Position numbers and translations under genes: made by a program. A DNA stretch of 60,598 nucleotides from Davidsoniella eucalypti (lineage: Eukaryota; Ascomycota; Sordariomycetes; Microascales; Ceratocystidaceae), in NCBI GenBank assembly GCA_004009845.1, contig RMBW01000146.1, positions 1 to 60,598 of the forward strand, written 5' to 3'. Every line of letters begins with the position of its first letter. Positions within the stretch are counted from its first letter, which is position 1. Shown here piece by piece: positions 55,432 through 60,598 of this stretch. The notes beneath the pieces were generated by a model that worked only from the letters and a program-made list of their open reading frames with translations, had not been told where the DNA came from and searched no databases.

Positions 55432-55975
55432 ATTCGATCTGTGATTCCCGAATAGAATAAGCCCTTTTAACAGCCCTTTAAAAAAGAATCCCATGAAGCA
55501 CGAAACAAAAAAAAGAAATTGAAAAAGACCAATGTCTTCTTTTAAACTCACTGCTTTGAAAAGTTTGACTTGATGTTGTATAAATCATGGACCCAACATG
55601 AGCCAAACCTTGTTTTTACTAGACCTGAGTTTATCTCTCCCGTCTTCGTCGTCTTTCCACAACGTCTTCTGTTATCTCTCGAATTCTGGTGTCATTCTCG
55701 AAGCACGTAATTTGGCCATTAGAAGTTACATACTCCTATTGTTGGAGAATTCATATGACTCTATAATCTATGGAACTTATGAAAATTATAACAAGGCTGT
55801 AATCTGTTACATGGTTTTGGCGAGAAAAGTAAACAAGGGTATAAATTTGGACAATCTTCGTTGACTAAGAAAATAAGAGTGATGTCATAATTGTTACATT
55901 GTCTATGGTTCTATCGGGATGTGACGCAAGTTGTTTATATTAAATTTATTTCCATTCTTTATCATGATGTTTTCT
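55432..55975. other. 3' intergenic region between convergent RPL37 and ELP6
   Basis: Contains the 3' ends of both genes. The ORF at 55598-55864 has no recognised domain. Confidence 0.5.
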
Positions 55976-57001
55976 TTATTGTCCACGTTCGAACACCCGT
56001 GTGCCTCCGTCAGCTGCTATATAGTAGAGATACTCATGTTCCTCATACTGAGGATCTTCACGATCATCCGTTCCCCCACCTCGTGTGATGCGCATAACAC
56101 CGCTAACATCTTTAGCTACACCTGTATCTAGCATACGTAAGCTAAATATTATGTCAGCCTGGTGGGAAAGACTGAGAATCAGTAGGGCTTGTTCCTTTTC
56201 CAGGGTTGTGTTCTGCTCAACGACAAAAGCGTCATCGGCTGATAGGGTTAGAATAGAGGAGTGGGTAGACTACAGTAATTTTTCTCTTCGTTAGCACCTC
56301 AAGTTCAATATTTGCAGTATTTCTGTTCTCCGACGTACCTGTCTTAGAGTCAAAATCATGTTTTGTAGACTTGTTGGTGAGGCATCCGTGGAAGCTAAGA
56401 GGAAGTCTAACTGATCGATGATCAATATGACTTTCCGGTTGGTCGATGAAAGCGAAGCAATGGCCTTTTGAACTTCAGCTTCGATATCAGCCAGTTTCGG
56501 TGACTTCAGGTTTTGGCGTCCTTTGAGAGGTGGAGTGGACTTGTGTGATGGGAGGAACAATTCAGTGAGGCCATCAATGAATATAAAGTTGCCCTCTCTA
56601 GCATGTCGTGGAAGATCAACGCCCTAAGAAGAATCAGCAATCGATTGAGATATCAGCATAGACACAGTCGATAGACCAGTGTGAAAGTAATGACATATAA
56701 TATCTAACAAATCGGCAGTATTTGAAGTAATAGAGGAGTATATTATGATGTGACGTACCAATTTTCCAGCACACTCATTCCAAAACTCAAAGTCACGGAG
56801 AAAACTGACTAGCACGATACTCGCATCTTCCGCGGCACCACCCTCTTCAACCTTGGATCTAGCCAGCAATAGACTCTGCAGGTAGCGTACGACTAGCCAG
56901 TTACTTGTTGCACCTAGAACGTTGGTGACAAGACTGAGAGAGCCAGGTTCGGGCAAAGAGAGGTATTGCGTGAGGAGGTACGGAATGGTTCGTGAAGTCA
57001 T
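55976..57001 (-). CDS. ELP6: Elongator complex subunit 6
   Basis: Exons 57001-56759, 56623-56339 and 56269-55976; introns of 135 and 69 nt with donors GTACGT and acceptors CTTAG and TGTAG; all joins in phase 0; 273 residues, the usual size. N-terminus MTSRTIPYLLTQYLSLPEPG; a Walker-A-less RecA-like ATPase fold with SLVTNVLGATSNWLVVRYLQ, FLRDFEFWNECAGK, a Walker-B-like KVILIIDQLDFLLA, and the very conserved C-terminal LRMLDTGVAKDVSGVMRIT and ADGGTRVFERG. It forms the Elp4-5-6 ring that binds tRNA and works with Elp1-3 in wobble-uridine (mcm5/ncm5) modification. Splice sites were set by matching the conserved LTLRQ-STHSSILTLSADDA join. Confidence 0.92.
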
Positions 57002-57043
57002 TGCGGGCCTGTTTTGGGATGGTACTCTTGGTGGGTTTTATGT

Positions 57044-57077
<34 letters not shown>

Positions 57078-57971
57078 TATCCCGCGCAAAATAAGTCGGT
57101 GATGAACCTGGCTTGTGTTAATAGTCGAGAGTAGACTCGACGGTAGTTGGTATAAACTATGGCACCGTAAGGGTTATTGAGGATGTCATGTGACTAATAT
57201 AGATTGTGAGGTTAACTTTTTTTTTACAATGTCTCAAACTATTCTTCTCGCTAGCCTACTAAGGCATAGGTGACTCCACGGGGCGATTTCTTTTTCTCAA
57301 GTACCTCCATTCACTATGGAATCGGAATATAAAATGGCTCCTGATCAACTAAACTATACTAAATTTAATTGATACAACAATTCTATTGTGAGTTTAGCCT
57401 GTTCCAAATGTATGGTTCTCACAAATAACACTTGGGTACAAAGCATATACCATAACTCGAGTATGGAGATTTTTATTTTTTAATTATATTTTATTAAGGT
57501 GGAAATGAACATATTCATAGATGTATATAAGATTAAGGAATTAAAAAAAAAAAAGTGGAAATGGAGCTCTACATGTTGGATGGATAAGAAAAAATTACGA
57601 GCCGATTTTTATTTAATCCCCATATCAAATCTGTCTGTATACCACAGTGCAGGTATTGCCGCCGTATGTGGGCTACAGTCACGTGACCACATACGGGCGG
57701 CGTTTACCAGATAATCATCATCATCATCAATCAACACGAAGAATCAGCACATGTTATCATTAATTTAGGTTATCACCCGTATAACCACAAAATCAACAGT
57801 CTTATTATTTGCGTTGTATTAAAACACCAGAGCTGGCTTTTCCTTCTGGATTTTTTGGCGGATTATTGAAGAGACAGTAATAGTTTGTGCAACAGAAATT
57901 ATGAAATATTTCATTAATCTATGAACATCTTAGGGTTTGATGGATGATGACTAAGTTTAGCAGATGTTTGG
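57002..57971. other. Intergenic with microsatellite and retroposon
   Basis: Contains an (AT)n run at about 57047-57073 in the ELP6 promoter, the micro-retroposon at 57508-57554 and a short CAT-repeat near 57716-57728. No gene seen. Confidence 0.5.
57508..57554 (+). mobile_element. Diverged micro-retroposon copy 9
   Basis: Degenerate core CATATTCATAGATG then ATAAGATTAAGGAATTA and an A tail. Target-site duplication GTGGAAATG at 57499-57507 and 57555-57563. Confidence 0.7.
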
Positions 57972-58702
57972 AGTCATGCTAATTTCACAGTTAAGATTTT
58001 AGTTTCACAGTTACGCTAGCCGTATTAGGAAATTCTAGTCACGTGGTGTCCCACGTGACATCGTCGATTACAAGAAATCAAAAATATTTCTTACATCGCA
58101 TCACCAATTCACCACTACTATAAGATTAAACATATGTAATTGAATACTATAAAGCAGTAAAAATCTATGAAGACGATCCCGTCTCACGATGATGAAAACC
58201 TTCACCACCCTACTCTTTTATTTTCTACACACACCACAATGGCATCATCATCATCATCTATGGATAAAGGGCTATCTAATGGTATAGATCCCCTGTTATA
58301 CAGCTTGCCCCTCCTCCAACAATACACTACCACTCTCGAGAGGCACTTTTCCAAGGCATTAATGCATGGGCTTCTGTACGTGGGTACGCCTTTTCAACTG
58401 TGTCTTCTTACACCAATGGTGGTATGAAATCAGTGGTCTATGGCTGTGATCGGCATGGCAAGCTTAACACACGTACAAAACCGTCTATACGTAAAGGCTC
58501 GTCTCGGGTAACTAGCTGTCTTTTTTCTATTCTGGCATGCATGTTTAATCTTATAGTAGTGGTGAAGTGGTGATGCGATGTAAGAAATATTTTTGATTTC
58601 TTGTAATCGACGATGTCACGTGGTGTCCCACGTGACTAGAATTTCCTAATACGGCTAGCGTAACTGTGAAATTAAAATCCCAACTGTTAAATTAGCTTGA
58701 CT
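57972..58702. mobile_element. Non-autonomous Mutator-like element 2
   Basis: 731 bp with TIRs nearly identical to those of the element at 53233-54038 (about 57972-58170 and 58540-58702). Flanking 10-mers AGATGTTTGG and CGATGTTTGT match at 8 of 10, a degraded target-site duplication. The centre carries a transposase N-terminus remnant, so this is a deletion derivative of an autonomous MULE. It is inserted beside the inverted repeat copy at 58720-59225. Confidence 0.85.
58239..58545 (+). pseudogene. MULE transposase N-terminal remnant (FAR1/GCM-like DNA-binding domain)
   Basis: ATG at 58239 opens MASSSSSMDKGLSNGIDP. After a frame change near 58349 the reading continues INAWASVRGYAFSTVSSYTN, VVYGCDRHGK and SRVTSCLFSIL. 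The spacing GYAF...YxCDRxGK...SR...CxFS is that of the FAR1-type zinc-binding domain at the start of fungal Hop-like Mutator transposases. The catalytic part is absent; the frame runs into the right TIR. Confidence 0.65.
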
Positions 58703-59013
58703 CGATGTTTGTTGTGGGGTACACCTACAACAGATTTTTTGAAATAAAACTTGCAACTAGGCACAGATATTATGGTGGACTTGAGGACAAAACTACTGCT
58801 AAGTCCCACACTATGCTTATAGTAGTGCGTCTGAGGTGTTTAGGCAGCCTCTCCGCTCGTAAAGTTCTGCAGAAGGTAGATGGTAGGTAGATCTAAGAGG
58901 GTTTATAATACAAAAAACTACAAAATGCCTGGAGGTTTTGAGACAGGTTCGAGAGGTTTGTTTTTCCCCGAAAGGATTAGAAGTTGAAATGCTCGGGAAT
59001 AGCATATAACTAC

Positions 59014-59040
59014 CATAAGATTAATGAATTAAAAAAAAAA
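59014..59040 (+). mobile_element. Micro-retroposon copy 10 (5'-truncated)
   Basis: CATAAGATTAATGAATT plus A tail, 27 bp. Target-site duplication GCATATAACTAC / GCGTATAACTAC at 59002-59013 and 59041-59052 (one difference). Confidence 0.75.
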
Positions 59041-59070
59041 GCGTATAACTACAGCAAATATTCTGTATCA

Positions 59071-59098
59071 ATAGCTCCATAAGATTAATGAATAATTT
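59071..59098 (+). mobile_element. Micro-retroposon copy 11 (degenerate)
   Basis: ATAGCTCCATAAGATTAATG and AATAAT followed by a T run instead of an A tail. Duplication not clear. Confidence 0.5.
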
Positions 59099-59225
59099 TT
59101 TTTTGGTTCTCCTTCATCTTTTTTTTTTCATCTTTTTTTTTTTTAAAATTTATTAATATTATGGGTCCTTCACCTTGAATTGTACTTATACTAGTATCGG
59201 TTTAGGGTGTATTTTAGGATACCAA

Positions 59226-59614
59226 GGTGCTACATAGCTATTAAAGCCCCATATCCACCTTGATAAAAATGTAGTGAAAAAAAGCACAGATATTATATAT
59301 ATATTTCGATTGTGAGTAATCATGTGGTTTATTTTTGCAGGGAAACTTGTAGCAACTCTTAGAATAAAAATACAATAAAAACCAACACACTAAAACCCGC
59401 CTTGCACAGCAAATCAACTTGTACCGCCAGACAAAATGCAAGAAAACACAAAACAAACAAAACATACAACAAAACATCGCAACATCACTTCATAAACCAA
59501 CATGGAACATATACATATATACTGACGATAGTACGAAAGCAAGAGTTTGGGGCCTCTTTTCTCGTCGGTTAAATGCCGCATAGCTTGATCATTTTGGGCT
59601 GGCAAAATGGGAAG
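59226..59614. other. 3' flank of the membrane-protein gene
   Basis: AT-rich, no gene seen. Confidence 0.5.
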
Positions 59615-60598
59615 TTAGAATCGAGAGTCTCCATTGAGAGAGTGCGGCGAGCCGGCGGGAGTAGCGCCCAAGCGGGCTGCAATAGCAATGGTGTCGATGC
59701 GGGATAGGTCTAGTGCGGGAAATGGTCTCTCTGGACGCGGCGGCGCACGCAAAGGGACTCGGCCGCGGGTCTGTCTCGGCGATGTCGGATACGATATGTT
59801 CTTCACGGGGTAACCGCCGTAACGTCGGGTCTTGTACAGGTCAACGCGGCGCGGCAGTAGAGCACCCAGCCGGTCAGCGCCTTCGTCGCGCTCCTCGACC
59901 GACTTGGCGTCGGATATAGCAGATGCAGTATTCGAAGTATCCGAGATCGAAGGGCTCGGGGGAGCTCGCGGGCGAGTCGTGGTAGAGTTGGCACTGCGTG
60001 TATGCGTTGGTGTCTGCGGCAGCAAGGGTGACACTGCTGACACGACAGGCTTGGCAGAACGGGTTTCTACGCCCCGCTCGAAGATTCCGCCGAGGCTAGA
60101 TGAGGATGTCGAGGGCGCGGAAGATGACGAGGAACGGGACATGTCTTCCTCCTCTTGACGGGGGGGATAGAACGGCGGGGTCGGGGGCTTATGGGCCGAA
60201 AGCACGGCAGCGAAATCGGCAGTACGGATGTGTTTCATGAGGAAAACCTCGAGGATAACCGGGACACAGCAGACAATGGCTATGGCCATATATGTCAGTT
60301 CAACGCTGGTCCACAATGGCGCTGCGCTTGTCTCGAAATGGTTGCTTCCTAGAGTTGCCTCAACGCCGACGAGGACGGCTACGAACACGGCACTATGGAC
60401 GAAACAGACGATGCGGTAGAACTTGGGCTTCCAAAACTGCAGTGACTGCTTGCGCGACTCCATGGCCCGATGGATCTCGTACTTGGTCGGTGGCCGGTTC
60501 TCGGGAATCAGTAGTGGCGTGTATACGTCCGGACGCCAGGGGGCACTAACGGCGAACCAGTTCTGTAGGTCCTGAATCTCATGTGCAAAGACGAGGCA
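59615..60598 (-). CDS. Membrane protein of unknown function, 5' end outside the window
   Basis: The frame is open from the window edge to TGA at 59615, 327 residues visible. It starts within VFAHEIQDLQNWFAVSAPWR and ENRPPTKYEIH. Two membrane segments follow: VCFVHSAVFVAVLVGVEA and YMAIAIVCCVPVILEVFLM. The C-terminal 190 residues are hydrophilic, Ser/Pro/Arg-rich and probably cytosolic, ending PRPERPFPALDLSRID and a short tail. The internal ATG at 60463 is not needed as a start because the frame continues upstream with protein-like sequence. I do not recognise the family; more membrane segments are likely upstream. Confidence 0.7.
   Translation of the reverse strand, partial: CLVFAHEIQDLQNWFAVSAPWRPDVYTPLLIPENRPPTKYEIHRAMESRKQSLQFWKPKFYRIVCFVHSAVFVAVLVGVEATLGSNHFETSAAPLWTSVELTYMAIAIVCCVPVILEVFLMKHIRTADFAAVLSAHKPPTPPFYPPRQEEEDMSRSSSSSAPSTSSSSLGGIFERGVETRSAKPVVSAVSPLLPQTPTHTRSANSTTTRPRAPPSPSISDTSNTASAISDAKSVEERDEGADRLGALLPRRVDLYKTRRYGGYPVKNISYPTSPRQTRGRVPLRAPPRPERPFPALDLSRIDTIAIAARLGATPAGSPHSLNGDSRF

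Larger units (their letters stand above)
58720..59225 (-). repeat. Dispersed repeat, copy B (inverted relative to 2406-2880)
   Basis: Its reverse complement aligns with copy A over about 450 bp in collinear blocks (see copy A). It is interrupted by two micro-retroposons and poly(A/T) expansions. Confidence 0.7.

Noticed and set aside
55252..55551. 99-codon ORF antisense to RPL37
   Set aside because: Shadow of the last RPL37 exon in another frame; its N-terminal part comes from the 3' flank.
1..60598. CRISPR array, operons, Shine-Dalgarno sites, prophage
   Set aside because: The genome is eukaryotic with spliced genes; the short tandem repeats here lack unique spacers of constant length.

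Overview
The window is nuclear DNA of a filamentous ascomycete (Pezizomycotina, most likely Sordariomycetes). The support is short introns of about 50-250 nt with GTRNGY donors, ATG-TAA/TGA genes in both orientations, fungal versions of housekeeping genes (COQ4, PDCD5, a CFIm68-like RRM protein, GDT1, RPL37, ELP6), and abundant decayed fungal transposons. The species cannot be named from sequence alone.

Layout. 1-935: 3' part of COQ4. 1136-1770: PDCD5-family gene, reconstructed here with a 20-nt micro-exon. 1.8-10.5 kb: repeat-rich block holding a dispersed repeat whose second copy lies inverted at 58.7-59.2 kb, retroposon fragments with (ATCAA)n tails, a minisatellite, and two decayed LINEs of different classes (Tad1-like with APE endonuclease, and an RLE-type element). 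10959-13340: intact gene for a Spok-like protein (coiled coil, PD-(D/E)xK nuclease, Cys finger, kinase). 14.7-16.4 kb: mosaic of broken gene pieces (PDR ABC transporter, HIS3, PMS1). 18.5-20.2 kb: SET-domain protein. 20.9-22.4 kb: CFIm68-like RNA-binding protein. 22.4-27.3 kb: no conserved gene, a cluster of very short poly(A)-tailed retroposons, and an inverted duplication carrying a small secreted-like ORF. 27.3-32.6 kb: 1687-residue glutamine-rich protein. 32.7-47.3 kb: about 14.6 kb with no convincing gene. 47.3-49.1 kb: GDT1. 50.8-53.1 kb: second intact Spok-like gene. 53.2-54.0 and 58.0-58.7 kb: two related non-autonomous Mutator-like elements with long terminal inverted repeats, flanking RPL37 and ELP6. 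59.6 kb to the end: 3' part of a multi-pass membrane protein gene.

The most striking content is the pair of Spok-like genes. Both encode the nuclease-plus-kinase architecture of the Podospora spore-killer proteins, in which one polypeptide both kills and protects. Both are uninterrupted although the DNA around them is full of decayed mobile elements, so they are candidate meiotic drivers. The second system worth attention is a family of about ten copies of a roughly 45-nt poly(A)-tailed retroposon with clean target-site duplications. Four copies share the same 5' end, so the whole element may be this short.

Functions come from motif recognition and family knowledge. Exon boundaries were worked out by hand from GT/AG sites and frame continuity. 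No database search was run.
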